This document shows, piece after piece, positions 8,091 to 16,490 of a stretch of 64,000 bases of DNA (positions are counted from its first letter, which is position 1; each line of letters starts with the position of its first letter). The DNA lies in the NCBI RefSeq assembly GCF_012163135.1, contig NZ_JAAVUP010000008.1:62001-126000 (forward strand). Reading direction: 5' to 3'. The DNA is from Neoroseomonas oryzicola. GTDB lineage: Bacteria > Pseudomonadota > Alphaproteobacteria > Acetobacterales > Acetobacteraceae. The notes beneath the pieces are model-generated. The model did not search any database and was not told where the DNA came from. It saw nothing but the letters and a program-made list of their open reading frames with translations. The translations under genes and the position numbers were made by a program.

Positions 8091-8705
8091 TCAAGGGCGC
8101 GCTGCGGTTTCGCCGCGCGGCGCGGCGGCCGCGTCCTGCGCGCCGGCATGGCGCAGCCCGGCCTGGAGATAGTCCCATCCGGTCGCGAGGGTCAGCGCCG
8201 CCGCGACCCACAGCCCGACCTCCCCGATCAGGGAGACCGGCAGGACGCCCAGGCCGATCACGGAGGCCCCGCTGTCGCCTGCGAGCAGCGTCCCGAGAGC
8301 GCCCATCTGGAACCCGGTCTTCCACTTCGCGAGCCTGGTCACCGGCAGGCCGACCCGCAATTCCGCGAGGTATTCGCGCAGGCCGGAGACCATGATCTCC
8401 CGCAGCATGATCACGATCGCCGGATAGAGCGCGAGGTGCGAGAGCCGGTCGAGCCCGACCAGAAGCATCAGCGCGGCGCCGACCAGCAGCTTGTCGGCGA
8501 TCGGGTCCAGCATCCGCCCGAAGGAGGAGGTGACGCCCCGGTCCCGCGCGATCTTGCCGTCGAAGTAATCGGTGATGCCAGCGGCGGAGAAGACCAGGCA
8601 CGCCGCCAGGTCGCCCCAGGGCTGGCCGACCGCCGCGAAGACGACGAGCACCGGGATGGCCGCGATGCGGGATATCGTCAGCAGGTTCGGCAGGTCGGTC
8701 GGCAT
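8091..8705 (-). CDS. pgsA: CDP-diacylglycerol--glycerol-3-phosphate 3-phosphatidyltransferase
   Basis: Membrane enzyme that makes phosphatidylglycerol phosphate from CDP-diacylglycerol and glycerol 3-phosphate, the committed step to phosphatidylglycerol and cardiolipin. The 204-residue product begins MPTDLPNLLTISRIAAIPVL, typical of PgsA. It has the complete CDP-alcohol phosphatidyltransferase motif: D46, D49-G50, A53-R54, G63, D67 and D71 with the canonical spacing. Several hydrophobic helices follow. The start is ATG 8705 with AGGGA upstream. Confidence 0.95.
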   Translation of the reverse strand: MPTDLPNLLTISRIAAIPVLVVFAAVGQPWGDLAACLVFSAAGITDYFDGKIARDRGVTSSFGRMLDPIADKLLVGAALMLLVGLDRLSHLALYPAIVIMLREIMVSGLREYLAELRVGLPVTRLAKWKTGFQMGALGTLLAGDSGASVIGLGVLPVSLIGEVGLWVAAALTLATGWDYLQAGLRHAGAQDAAAAPRGETAARP

Positions 8706-8754
8706 GCGTCCCTGTCTCTAGCAGAACCGCCGCGGCACGGCGAGGCAGCCGCCT

Positions 8755-9333
8755 CTACACATACCGCAGCGCGAGGAAGCCCAGCACGATCATCACCGCG
8801 GCCGTGGTCGTGACCAGCATCAGCCGCTTCTCGATGAAGTCGCGCACCGCCGGCCCGTAGCGCCGGATCAGGGCGGCCAGCAGGAAGAAGCGCGCCGCGC
8901 GGGTGACCAGGCTGGTCGCCAGGAAGACCGCGAAATCCATCTTCGCCGCACCCGCGGCGATGGTGACGATCTTGTAGGGGATCGGCGTCAGCCCCTTGAT
9001 CAGGATCACCGCAGCGCCCCAGCGCTGGAACCAGTCCTCGAACCGCGCCAGGGCGTCGGCGTGGCCGTAGGCGGTCAGGATGGGCTGGGCGATGGCCTCG
9101 AACAGGAAATAGCCGATCGCGTAGCCCAGGATGCCGCCCAGCACGGAGGTGACGGTGCAGATCGCGGCCAGCCGCCAGGCCTGATCCGGGCGGGCAAGCG
9201 CCATCGGCACCAGCATCGCGTCCGGCGGGATGGGGAAGACGCTGCTTTCCGCGAAACTGACCGTGCCGAGCCAGAACCGGGCGCGGGGATGCTGCGCGAG
9301 GAGCATCACGCGGTTGTAGAGGGCATGCAGCAC
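8755..9333 (-). CDS. YqaA/DedA-type (VTT domain) membrane protein
   Basis: A 192-residue inner-membrane protein of the SNARE-associated/DedA superfamily, YqaA branch. Visible marks are FAESSVFPIPPDAMLVPMAL near the N-terminus, GGILGYAIGYFLFEAI, and WGAAVILIKGLTPIPYK, the reentrant-loop signature of the family. The start is GTG 9333, with GGAG upstream. DedA-family proteins are implicated in lipid-carrier or phospholipid flipping and membrane-potential maintenance. A specific role here is not readable, although pgsA lies immediately downstream and uppP is nearby. Confidence 0.88.
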   Translation of the reverse strand: MLHALYNRVMLLAQHPRARFWLGTVSFAESSVFPIPPDAMLVPMALARPDQAWRLAAICTVTSVLGGILGYAIGYFLFEAIAQPILTAYGHADALARFEDWFQRWGAAVILIKGLTPIPYKIVTIAAGAAKMDFAVFLATSLVTRAARFFLLAALIRRYGPAVRDFIEKRLMLVTTTAAVMIVLGFLALRYV

Positions 9334-9397
9334 GGCGGTCGGCTCCGGGTGGGCGACGGCGTGTTACCGCGCGCCGGGCGTGCCGGCTACCGGGGCG

Positions 9398-11266
9398 CTA
9401 CCCGTCGGTCGGGTGGAAGTGCTGGTAGATCTTCCGCGCGACGGCCGGGCCGATGCCGGGCGCCTTCTCGATATCCTCCAGCGCCGCGTTCCGCACGCCG
9501 CGCGCGGACCCGAAATGATTGAGCAGCCGGCGCTTCAGCGCGGTGCCGACACCCGGGATCTCATCCAGTTCGGATGTCGTCAGCGCCTTCGACCGCCCCG
9601 CGCGATGGGCCGAGATGGCGAAGCGGTGCGCCTCGTCCCGCAGCCGCTGCAGGTAATAGAGCACCGGATCGCGCGGCGGCAGCTGGATCGGCGCGCGCCC
9701 GGCCATGTGGAACCATTCGCGGCCGGCATCGCGGTCCGGCCCCTTGGCCACGGCGACCAGCGGCACGTCCTCGACGCCGAGTTCCGCCATCACCGCCTGC
9801 GCGGCCGAAAGCTGCCCCGCGCCGCCATCGATCAGCACCAGGTCCGGCCAGGATTCGGATTCGCGCGCCGGGTCTTCCCGCAGCGCCCGGCCGAAGCGCC
9901 GCTCGAAGACCTCCCGCATCATGGCGAAGTCGTCGTTGCCCTGTGCCGCCTTGATCGAGAACTTCCGGTAGGCCTGCTTCATGAAGCCCGAGGGACCCGC
10001 GACGACCATGACGCCATAGGGGTTCGCACCCTGGATGTGGCTGTTGTCGTAGATCTCGATGCGCTCGGGTGCGCCAGGCAGGCCGAACAGCCCTGCGACG
10101 CCGTCCAGCAGCTGCGCCTGCGCCGTGCCCTCGGCGAGACGGCGCTCCAGCGCCTCCCGCGCATTGGTGGCGGCGTGCTCGACGGCGTCCTTCTTCTCCC
10201 CGCGCTGCGGGCGATGCAGCTCGACCTTGCGGTTGGCCTTGAGAGACAGCGCCTCGGCGATCAGCCCGGCCTCGGCAGGTTCGTGCGACAGCAGCACCAG
10301 CGGCGGCGGCGGCAGGTCGTCGTAGAGCTGCGCGAGGAAGGCGCCCATCACCTCCTCCGGGCTCTGGTCCTGCTTCGCGGTGCTGAGGAAATAGGGCCGG
10401 TTGCCGTTGTTGCGACCGCCGCGGAAGAAGAAGACCTGCACGCAGGCCTGCCCGGCCGCCTGGTGCAGCGCGATGACATCGGCATCGCCCACGGCCTCGA
10501 GGTTCACGCGATCCTTGCCCTGGACATGCGTCAGGCCGCGGATGCGGTCGCGCAGCGCGGCCGCGCGCTCGAATTCGAGATTCTCGGCCGCCTGCTCCAT
10601 CTCGGCCGCCAGCCGCTTCTGGATCGAGGGCGTGCCGCCCGAAAGGAATTCCTTCGCCTCCCGCACCAGCGCCGCATAATCGTCGTGCGAGATGCGCTCG
10701 ACGCAGGGCGCCGAGCATCTCTTGATCTGGAACAAGAGACAGGGCCGCGTGCGGCTGTCGAACACGGTGTCGCGGCACGACCGCAGCAGGAACACCCGCT
10801 GCAGCGCCGTGATGGTCTGGTTCACCGCCCAGGCCGAGGCGAAGGGCCCGTAGTAGGAGGCCCCCTTGCGCCGTTCCCCGCGATGCTTGGCGATCTGCGG
10901 ATAGGCATGGTCGTCCGTGATGACGAGCCACGGATACGACTTGTCGTCGCGCAGGACGATGTTGAAGCGCGGCCGCAACCGCTTGATCAGGTTGGCTTCG
11001 AGCAGCAGCGCCTCGGCCTCGCTCGCGGTCGTCACGACCTCGAGGCTGCGCGTCTCGAACACCATGCGCCGCAGGCGTTCGGACAGGCGCGAGACCTGGG
11101 TGTACGAGGTGACGCGCCGGCGCAACGACCGCGCCTTGCCGACATAGAGCGCATCGCCCTTCGCATCGAGCATGCGATAGACGCCCGGCGTCAGCGGCAG
11201 GGTCGGCAGCGCGGCCTCGATCACCGCGAGGCCGTCGGCGACGGGGGGTTCGTCGGGCGTGCTCAT
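9398..11266 (-). CDS. uvrC: Excinuclease ABC subunit C (UvrC)
   Basis: Nucleotide-excision-repair endonuclease that incises on both sides of a lesion in the UvrB-DNA complex. The 622-residue product has an N-terminal GIY-YIG nuclease domain ([20 protein letters not shown], residues 26-45). A UVR-type UvrB-binding segment follows ([20 protein letters not shown]), then the RNase H-like second nuclease ([20 protein letters not shown]). C-terminal helix-hairpin-helix motifs complete it ([20 protein letters not shown] and [16 protein letters not shown]). Length and order are those of the family. It is preceded by an unusual 287-nt leader (11267-11553) with DnaA-box-like sites and alternative hairpins. 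Confidence 0.97.
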   Translation of the reverse strand: MSTPDEPPVADGLAVIEAALPTLPLTPGVYRMLDAKGDALYVGKARSLRRRVTSYTQVSRLSERLRRMVFETRSLEVVTTASEAEALLLEANLIKRLRPRFNIVLRDDKSYPWLVITDDHAYPQIAKHRGERRKGASYYGPFASAWAVNQTITALQRVFLLRSCRDTVFDSRTRPCLLFQIKRCSAPCVERISHDDYAALVREAKEFLSGGTPSIQKRLAAEMEQAAENLEFERAAALRDRIRGLTHVQGKDRVNLEAVGDADVIALHQAAGQACVQVFFFRGGRNNGNRPYFLSTAKQDQSPEEVMGAFLAQLYDDLPPPPLVLLSHEPAEAGLIAEALSLKANRKVELHRPQRGEKKDAVEHAATNAREALERRLAEGTAQAQLLDGVAGLFGLPGAPERIEIYDNSHIQGANPYGVMVVAGPSGFMKQAYRKFSIKAAQGNDDFAMMREVFERRFGRALREDPARESESWPDLVLIDGGAGQLSAAQAVMAELGVEDVPLVAVAKGPDRDAGREWFHMAGRAPIQLPPRDPVLYYLQRLRDEAHRFAISAHRAGRSKALTTSELDEIPGVGTALKRRLLNHFGSARGVRNAALEDIEKAPGIGPAVARKIYQHFHPTDG

Positions 11267-11299
11267 GCGACGGTTTCGTTACGATGGAGGCGCGCCGCG

Positions 11300-11334
11300 T
11301 TGTCCACGAATCCTGTGGAAAACCCTGTGGGCAA
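11300..11334. promoter_or_regulatory. Cluster of DnaA-box-like 9-mers
   Basis: Three near-matches to the DnaA box TTATCCACA lie within 35 bp: TTGTCCACG at 11300-11308, TGTGGAAAA at 11314-11322 and TGTGGGCAA at 11326-11334. The last two are on the opposite strand to the first. A fourth (AGTGGACAA) is at 11526-11534. GANTC sites are interspersed (for example 11308-11312). They could be DnaA-responsive regulatory sites upstream of uvrC or chance; see findings. Confidence 0.35.
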
Positions 11335-11338
11335 ACTC

Positions 11339-11496
11339 CGGGTCAAGCGCCGCTGTCCCAGGCCTGAGACGGGATTCAAAGAATTGCTACAAATGCAGCC
11401 AGCGAAGGCGCAAGCCGTCAACTCGTTGGTTTCGCTGGAAGTTTGCTGAATCAACAGGTCGGGGAATAGGTCAAGAGGCATTTTCTGCTTGACCCG
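11339..11496. promoter_or_regulatory. uvrC upstream region with mutually exclusive hairpins
   Basis: The 10-mer CGGGTCAAGC (11339-11348) is the exact reverse complement of 11487-11496. A second copy of GGTCAAG (11469-11475) can instead pair with CTTGACC (11488-11494) in a local hairpin with a 12-nt loop. Both pairings use the same 3' segment, so only one can form. The region is less GC-rich than its surroundings and lies in the 287-nt gap between folB and uvrC. A switch-like leader is an inference. Confidence 0.4.
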
Positions 11497-11553
11497 CCGA
11501 CGCGACTGGCCCGTCCGGGGCGGCCAGTGGACAAAATCCGGCCCCGGCCTGTT

Positions 11554-11946
11554 TCAAAATCGCGTCCTTTCAACGACAACGCCGACACTCGTTACATCCG
11601 CGAGTACATCCGGCTTCTCCACGGACACGCGCGCGACGAGCACGCGATCATCGTTCAGCAGCGCGATCGCGATGCGTTCGGCGAGCGTCTCGGCCAGGCG
11701 CACATGCCCCGCCGCGGCGATCCGGCGCGCGATCGACGCGACCGTCCCGTAGTCCACCACGCGCGACAATTCGTCGGGACCTTCGTTCATCGGCGCATGC
11801 GGATCACGCACCGACAGGTCCACCCCGATCACGACGCGCTGCGGCTGCGCCTGTTCATGCGCGTGGACGCCGAGCAGCGCCTGCACCGTCAGGCCGCGGA
11901 CGAAGACATGGCGCAGCCCGCGCGCGGCATCCGGGGCGATGCTCAT
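11554..11946 (-). CDS. folB: Dihydroneopterin aldolase FolB
   Basis: Cleaves 7,8-dihydroneopterin to 6-hydroxymethyl-7,8-dihydropterin and glycolaldehyde in folate synthesis. It is a 130-residue cytoplasmic protein of T-fold type. Family marks are LRHVFVRGLTVQALLGVHAHE near the N-terminus, VVDYGTVASIARRI in the middle, HVRLAETLAERIA, and the C-terminal VSVEKPDVLADVTSVGVVVER. The start ATG 11946 overlaps the stop of the PTR1/FolM-like reductase gene upstream by 4 nt, so the two pterin genes form a coupled pair. Confidence 0.95.
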   Translation of the reverse strand: MSIAPDAARGLRHVFVRGLTVQALLGVHAHEQAQPQRVVIGVDLSVRDPHAPMNEGPDELSRVVDYGTVASIARRIAAAGHVRLAETLAERIAIALLNDDRVLVARVSVEKPDVLADVTSVGVVVERTRF

Positions 11947-12722
11947 TCCTCAGGCTCCGCACCCAGGCTCGGCGCCCATTGCATGTGCTGCCCGCCATCG
12001 AGCGCGATCATCTGCCCCGTCATCGACGGCAGCGCGAGGATGGCGAGCAGCGCGCTTGCCACTTCCTCGGGCGAGGTGCCGTGGCGCAGCGGCACCGAAT
12101 GCGCCTGTCGCGCGAATTGCTCCGGCGTCTGGCGCGGACTGGGCAAGGCCGGCCCCGGCCCGATGGCATTGACGCGGATGCGCGGCGCCAGCGCCAGCGC
12201 CATGGTCTGCGTCAGCGTCCACAGCCCCGCCTTGGACACGGTGTAGGAGACGAAATGCGGCGTCAGCGACCAGACGCGCTGGTCGAGCATGTTCACCACC
12301 ACGCCCTGCCGTCCCTTGGGCAGCGCCTGCGCGAAGGCCTGGGTCAGCACGAAGGGCGCGCGCAGGTTGGGTTCGATGTGATGATCCCAGGATTCGCGTG
12401 TCGCGTCGTCCCACTCGTCGCGCTCGAAGGTCGAGGCGTTGTTGACCAGCACGCCGAGCGGCCCGAGCGCCGCCTCCGCCGCGGGCACCAGGCGCGCGAC
12501 ATCGGCCTCGCGTTCGAGCGCGCCCTGCACCGTCACGGCGCGGCGGCCGCGAGCGCGGATCGCGGCGGCGGCCTCCTCGGCCTCGGCGCCGCTGGTGGCG
12601 TAGTGGATCGCCAGGTCGAAGCCGGCATCGGCCAGCGCCAGCGCCATGGCCCGGCCGAGGCGCTTGGCCCCGCCGGTGACGAGCGCCGCGCGCGGAATGG
12701 TGTCGGGGATGGGGAAGGACAT
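11943..12722 (-). CDS. SDR family pteridine reductase-like protein (FolM/PTR1 type)
   Basis: NAD(P)H-dependent short-chain reductase, probably reducing a dihydropterin. Residues 16-23 read TGGAKRLG, the cofactor motif with the Lys-Arg pair seen in pteridine reductases. NNAS follows at 94-97. The catalytic site is D147 - 12 residues - Y160 - 3 residues - K164; Asp in place of the usual SDR Ser, at this spacing, is the hallmark of PTR1/FolM. Its stop overlaps the folB start, which supports a pterin role. The start used is ATG 12722 (259 aa). ATG 12758 is possible, would overlap the aldolase stop by 4 nt and add 12 residues. The substrate (dihydromonapterin or dihydrofolate) is inferred. Confidence 0.8.
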   Translation of the reverse strand: MSFPIPDTIPRAALVTGGAKRLGRAMALALADAGFDLAIHYATSGAEAEEAAAAIRARGRRAVTVQGALEREADVARLVPAAEAALGPLGVLVNNASTFERDEWDDATRESWDHHIEPNLRAPFVLTQAFAQALPKGRQGVVVNMLDQRVWSLTPHFVSYTVSKAGLWTLTQTMALALAPRIRVNAIGPGPALPSPRQTPEQFARQAHSVPLRHGTSPEEVASALLAILALPSMTGQMIALDGGQHMQWAPSLGAEPEE

Positions 12723-12754
12723 CGGCGGGGATGTAGCGCGCCGATGCCCCTTCG

Positions 12755-13522
12755 TCATCGGGCGGCGGTGCGCCACTCCACGGCCTGGCGTGCCAGGCCG
12801 CCCAGCATCAGCACGTCGAAGCCGTGCACCGGCAGGCGGTAGCCGCGGGCCAGGATGTCCTTCGTCTGCGCTTCGGTGAAGGCGATGGCGCCAAGCGGGA
12901 TGCCGGCTGCGAAGACCGCGCGCTCGATCTGCGCTGCCGCGGCGCGGAATTCCGGCGCGTCGAACCGGCCCGGCACGCCAAGCTCGGTGGACAGGTCGAA
13001 GGCGGCGAGGATGGCGCAATCCACGCCCTCCACCGCGCAGATCGCCTCGATGTTCGCCACGGCGTCAACGGTCTCGATCAGCACCATGCAGACCGGGTCG
13101 TCCTGGTGGCGCGGCAGGTACTCGAACAGCGGCGCACCCCAGCGCGCATGGGCGACGAAAGGCCCCCAGCCGCGCCGGCCGCGCGGCGGATAGCGCATGA
13201 GGGAGACGCAATGCGCGGCGTCCTCGGCCGTGCGCACAAGGGGGAAGCAGATCCCCTCGGCGCCGAGGTCGAGGGCGGGCTTCACCCAGGCCTCGTCGCG
13301 CTTCGGCACGCGCACCAGCGGCGCGCAGCGCGTGCCCTGGGTCGCGGCGATCATCGCATGCAGGTTCTCGGGCCCGGTAGGGGCGTGTTCCTGGTCGATG
13401 ATGACGTAGTCCGCCCCGGCGGCCGCCAGCGCCTGAACCGACACCGCCGAGGGGATGATGTTCACGTAGCCGCCCAGCACCTCGCCCGCACGCAGGCGCT
13501 GCTTCATGCCTGACATGGCCAT
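12755..13522 (-). CDS. HpcH/HpaI family class II aldolase
   Basis: A 255-residue metal-dependent (beta/alpha)8 aldolase related to 4-hydroxy-2-oxovalerate/HpaI and 2-dehydro-3-deoxyglucarate aldolases, which cleave 2-keto-4-hydroxy acids to pyruvate plus an aldehyde. Family marks are GADYVIIDQEHAPTG, the R of LVRVPKRDE, GAEGICFPLVRTAEDA, and MVLIETVDAVANIEAI (metal-binding Glu). The ATG 13522 start has GGGAGGAA upstream. It lies directly upstream of the pteridine-reductase-like gene and may be co-transcribed. The true substrate is unknown; a second, distinct family member is at 38718-39476. Confidence 0.88.
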   Translation of the reverse strand: MAMSGMKQRLRAGEVLGGYVNIIPSAVSVQALAAAGADYVIIDQEHAPTGPENLHAMIAATQGTRCAPLVRVPKRDEAWVKPALDLGAEGICFPLVRTAEDAAHCVSLMRYPPRGRRGWGPFVAHARWGAPLFEYLPRHQDDPVCMVLIETVDAVANIEAICAVEGVDCAILAAFDLSTELGVPGRFDAPEFRAAAAQIERAVFAAGIPLGAIAFTEAQTKDILARGYRLPVHGFDVLMLGGLARQAVEWRTAAR

Positions 13523-13602
13523 GTCGCGTTCCTCCCGGCCGGCCCGGTGGCCGGCGGGGCGAAGCCTAGGCCTGCGGCGATGCCCGCCGCCACGGTCGCG
13601 TG

Positions 13603-14391
13603 TCAGGCCGCGGCGGCCTTGCGGACCTCCTCGCGGATCTCGCCCATCAGCCGCGCCTTCAGCGCGGCGAAGTCCGGGGTCGTCTTCATCGTCCAGTCGC
13701 GCGGATGCGGCAGGGGCACCGTCACCTCGGCCTTGATGCGGCCGGGCCTGGCAGACATGACCACGACGCGGTTGGCGAGGAAGATCGCCTCATCGATGTC
13801 ATGCGTGACGAACAGCACGGTCTTGCGGTCGGCCTCCCAGATCTCGAGAAGCAGTTCCTGCATCAGTTCGCGCGTCTGGTGGTCGAGGGCGCCGAAGGGC
13901 TCGTCCAGCAGCAGGATCTCGGGGTCGTTCGCCAAGGCGCGGGCAAGGGCGCAGCGCTGCTGCATCCCGCCCGACAATTGCCGCGGCCAGTGATTCTCGA
14001 AGCCCTTGAGGCCCGTGCGGGCGATGAACTTCTCGGCGATGGCGTGCTGCTCGGTCTCGGGCAGGCCGCGTTCCTGCAGGCCGAAGCGGATATTCTGCGC
14101 GACGGTCAGCCAGGGAAACAGGGTGTAGGACTGGAAGACCATGCCGCGGTCCGGGCCGGGCCCGGCGAGGGTCATGCCATCCAGCGTGACGCTGCCGGCC
14201 GTCGGCGTGTCGAGCCCCGCGACGATGCGCAGCAGCGTGGACTTGCCGCAGCCCGAAGGCCCGAGGATGGCCACGAATTCACCCGGCGCGACGGTGAGGT
14301 CGGTCGGCTGCAGCGCGAGCGTCGGCTTCGCGCGCCCCTGCCCGGCGAAGGTGCGCGTCACGCCGGCGATGCGGAGGGTCTTGCCGCTCAT
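13603..14391 (-). CDS. ABC transporter ATP-binding protein (nitrate/sulfonate/taurine type)
   Basis: Cytoplasmic ATPase subunit of an importer of the SsuB/TauB/NrtD group, 262 residues. Walker A GPSGCGKST is at 44-52, followed by Q-loop VFQSYTLFPWLT, signature LSGGMQQR, Walker B ILLLDEPFGALD and switch VTHDIDEA. It starts one nucleotide after the permease stop and is the last gene of the operon binding protein - permease - ATPase. The set resembles importers for aliphatic sulfonates, nitrate or pyrimidine precursors; the substrate cannot be read from sequence. Confidence 0.95.
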   Translation of the reverse strand: MSGKTLRIAGVTRTFAGQGRAKPTLALQPTDLTVAPGEFVAILGPSGCGKSTLLRIVAGLDTPTAGSVTLDGMTLAGPGPDRGMVFQSYTLFPWLTVAQNIRFGLQERGLPETEQHAIAEKFIARTGLKGFENHWPRQLSGGMQQRCALARALANDPEILLLDEPFGALDHQTRELMQELLLEIWEADRKTVLFVTHDIDEAIFLANRVVVMSARPGRIKAEVTVPLPHPRDWTMKTTPDFAALKARLMGEIREEVRKAAAA

Positions 14392-14392
14392 C

Positions 14393-15166
14393 TCACAACA
14401 CCGCCCACGGAAACAGTCGCCGGTTCAGCGCCTTGAACAGGAAGTCCGTCACCAACCCGATCAGCCCGATCACCACGATGCCGAAGATCATCTGCCCGGT
14501 GTCGAGCAGCCTCTGGCTGTCCATGATCATGTGCCCGATGCCCGAGGTCGCGCCGATCAGCTCCGCCACGATCACGTAGGTCCAGGCCCAGCCGAGCACG
14601 AGGCGCAGCGTCTCCATCACCTGCGGCGCAGCGGATGGAATGATCACCCGCCGGACGATGCCGCCCGACCGCGCGCCGAGCGTATAGGCCGCCTCGACCA
14701 GGTCCATCCGGGTCGCGCCGGCGATCACCGCGACCATGATGACGATCTGGAAGAACGACCCGATGAAGATGACCGACAGCTTCTGCGCCTCCCCCACCCC
14801 CGCCCAGAGGATCAGCAGCGGGATAAAGGCGCTCGCCGGCAGGTAGCGCGCGAAGGAGACGAAGGGTTCGAAGAAGGCCTCGACCGGCTTGAACGCGCCC
14901 ATCATCAGCCCGAGCGGCACGCCGATCGCGGCCGCGATCAGGAAGCCACCGACGACGCGGAACACCGTGATCGCGATGTCGCCGGCGAAGCCGAACTCGG
15001 TCAGCAGCGACCAGCCGGCAAGCAGCGTCTTCCCGGGGCTCGCCAGGAACAGCGGCGGCACCCAGCCGGAATAGGTCGCCAGCGCCCAGAGGGCGACGAA
15101 CATCACGAAGAAGCCGGCGCCCAGGACCACCCGCGCGCCGGCCGAGACGGGAACGAGAGGCTTCAT
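14393..15166 (-). CDS. ABC transporter permease (SsuC/TauC type)
   Basis: A 257-residue inner-membrane permease with about six helices and the EAA loop (MDLVEAAYTLGARSGGIVRR) that contacts the ATPase. It is encoded between its binding protein and its ATPase with one-nucleotide gaps on both sides (TGA G ATG), so the three proteins are almost certainly translated together. It belongs to the binding-protein-dependent transport family typical of sulfonate/nitrate/thiamine-precursor importers. The ATG 15166 start precedes the first hydrophobic helix. Confidence 0.93.
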   Translation of the reverse strand: MKPLVPVSAGARVVLGAGFFVMFVALWALATYSGWVPPLFLASPGKTLLAGWSLLTEFGFAGDIAITVFRVVGGFLIAAAIGVPLGLMMGAFKPVEAFFEPFVSFARYLPASAFIPLLILWAGVGEAQKLSVIFIGSFFQIVIMVAVIAGATRMDLVEAAYTLGARSGGIVRRVIIPSAAPQVMETLRLVLGWAWTYVIVAELIGATSGIGHMIMDSQRLLDTGQMIFGIVVIGLIGLVTDFLFKALNRRLFPWAVL

Positions 15167-15167
15167 C

Positions 15168-16118
15168 TCACCCGAGGAAGGAGGTGTTCAGCAGCGGCCC
15201 GAGGTTCACGTCCTGGCGCACCACGCCGGTCTCGCGCTGCACCAGGTGCGCCTTCTGCATGAACTGCGGCAGGCCGTTCGCGACGTAGTCCTTGTTCTTC
15301 GCCTGGTCGAGCCATTCGATGAACTGCGCGGACGCCTTGAACTGCTCGCCCGTCTGGTTGACGCGGCGGCCCATGATCTCGAAGGAGCGGTCGGGCTCGC
15401 GGGCGATCATCGCCACGGCGTCGAACCACGACTTCACCACGCGCCGCACCGCTTCCGGGTTCGCCTGGATGAAGGCGGGCGTGAAGCCGAGCGTGTCCAC
15501 CACGCAGGGGTAGTCGAGCGTCGTCGCGAGGATCTTGCCCTTGTCCGCGCCCATGGCGCGCACCTGGGACAGGTAGGGCTCGTAGGTCGAGCAGGCGTCG
15601 AACTGCCCGGCGACGAAGGCCTGGGCGGCCGGCTGCGGGGCGAGCGTCGCGGTCGTCACGTCGCGGATCGACATGCCGTTCTCGCGCATCATGTAGGCGA
15701 GCACGAAGTAGGGCGTCGTGCCGGCGCCGTCGACCGCGACCGTCTTGCCCTTGAGGTCGGCCCAGGAATTGATCGCCGGCCGCACGCCGATGCCGTCCCC
15801 GCCGCGCGAGCGGTCGAGCACCAGCACCTGCGTCAGCGGCGCCGCGCTCGCCCAGAGGATCATGGTGTCGACCGTCGTCACGACGCAGTTCAGCGCGCCG
15901 GAGACGAGCGCGAGGTTGCGCTCCCGCTGCGGGACGAACTTGGTCTCGACCTCGATGCCGTTGGCGCGGAACAGGCCCGCCTGCTCGGCGAGCGTCAGCG
16001 GCGCGAAGCCGGTCCATCCCGACATGCCAATGGTGATCTTGGGCAGGGACTGGGCGCGCAGCGCGGCCGGCGCGGCGAGCAGGCCTGCGGCGGCGCCGAG
16101 GAGGTGGCGGCGATCCAT
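15168..16118 (-). CDS. ABC transporter substrate-binding protein (NMT1/SsuA family)
   Basis: Periplasmic binding protein of the importer encoded by the next two genes, 316 residues. The ATG 16118 start has GGAG 8 nt upstream and gives MDRRHLLGAAAGLLAAPAAL followed by RAQS, a signal peptide with an RR pair (possible Tat export). An upstream in-frame extension to 16316 lacks a good ribosome site. The mature part has the NMT1/SsuA pattern: WTGFAPLTLAEQAGLFRANG, SWADLKGKTVAV and SGALNCVVTT. The ligand is unknown. The 372-nt region upstream holds a set of hairpins. Confidence 0.92.
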   Translation of the reverse strand: MDRRHLLGAAAGLLAAPAALRAQSLPKITIGMSGWTGFAPLTLAEQAGLFRANGIEVETKFVPQRERNLALVSGALNCVVTTVDTMILWASAAPLTQVLVLDRSRGGDGIGVRPAINSWADLKGKTVAVDGAGTTPYFVLAYMMRENGMSIRDVTTATLAPQPAAQAFVAGQFDACSTYEPYLSQVRAMGADKGKILATTLDYPCVVDTLGFTPAFIQANPEAVRRVVKSWFDAVAMIAREPDRSFEIMGRRVNQTGEQFKASAQFIEWLDQAKNKDYVANGLPQFMQKAHLVQRETGVVRQDVNLGPLLNTSFLG

Positions 16119-16490
16119 GGTCTTCGCTCCGTCGGAAAGGGTCGGGCCCAACCTATCCGAGCGCCCGCCCGGCGCAAGCATTATGCCGGGCCGACTGCGC
16201 GCCGCGTCGCCGGTCCTGCCGAAGGCCGCGGCAATCGCCCGGGCCGCTGCGCGCGAAGCAGGCTTGCCATCGCCGCGCCGGCGGGCATAGGGTGCGCGCA
16301 TGGTTGCGAACGGCATCCTGACGTCCCGATTTTGGTACCGCTGGTATCCACCAGCGGCCTAGGGATCCGTCACGCGACCAGATCTCCCGAAAGCCGCCGA
16401 GCCCTGGCGGCTTTCGCGCTTTCGGGACCCTGAGGTCCCGCATCCCGCAAGACACCAGGACCCGGCGGCCCCACCACCCAGAGGCACGCC
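16119..16490. promoter_or_regulatory. Divergent intergenic region with three consecutive perfect hairpins
   Basis: No gene is seen between the ABC binding-protein start and the 35-codon ORF. The right part holds three hairpins in a row: 16338-16357 (8-bp stem, ATCC loop), 16388-16416 (11-bp perfect stem, 7-nt loop) and 16423-16440 (7-bp stem, CTGA loop). None has a T-run on either strand, so simple terminators are unlikely. They could form a structured 5' leader or small RNA reading toward the ORF at 16491. Confidence 0.45.

Noticed and set aside
11263-11481. 72-codon frame on the minus strand whose stop overlaps the uvrC start
   Set aside because: The 4-nt overlap is attractive, but there is no ribosome site, the composition is not protein-like, and the region holds hairpins and DnaA-like boxes better read as a leader.
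11300-11540. Chromosomal replication origin
   Set aside because: DnaA-like boxes are imperfect, no dnaA, dnaN, parAB or hemE gene is near, and gene orientation does not switch; kept only as a low-interest finding.
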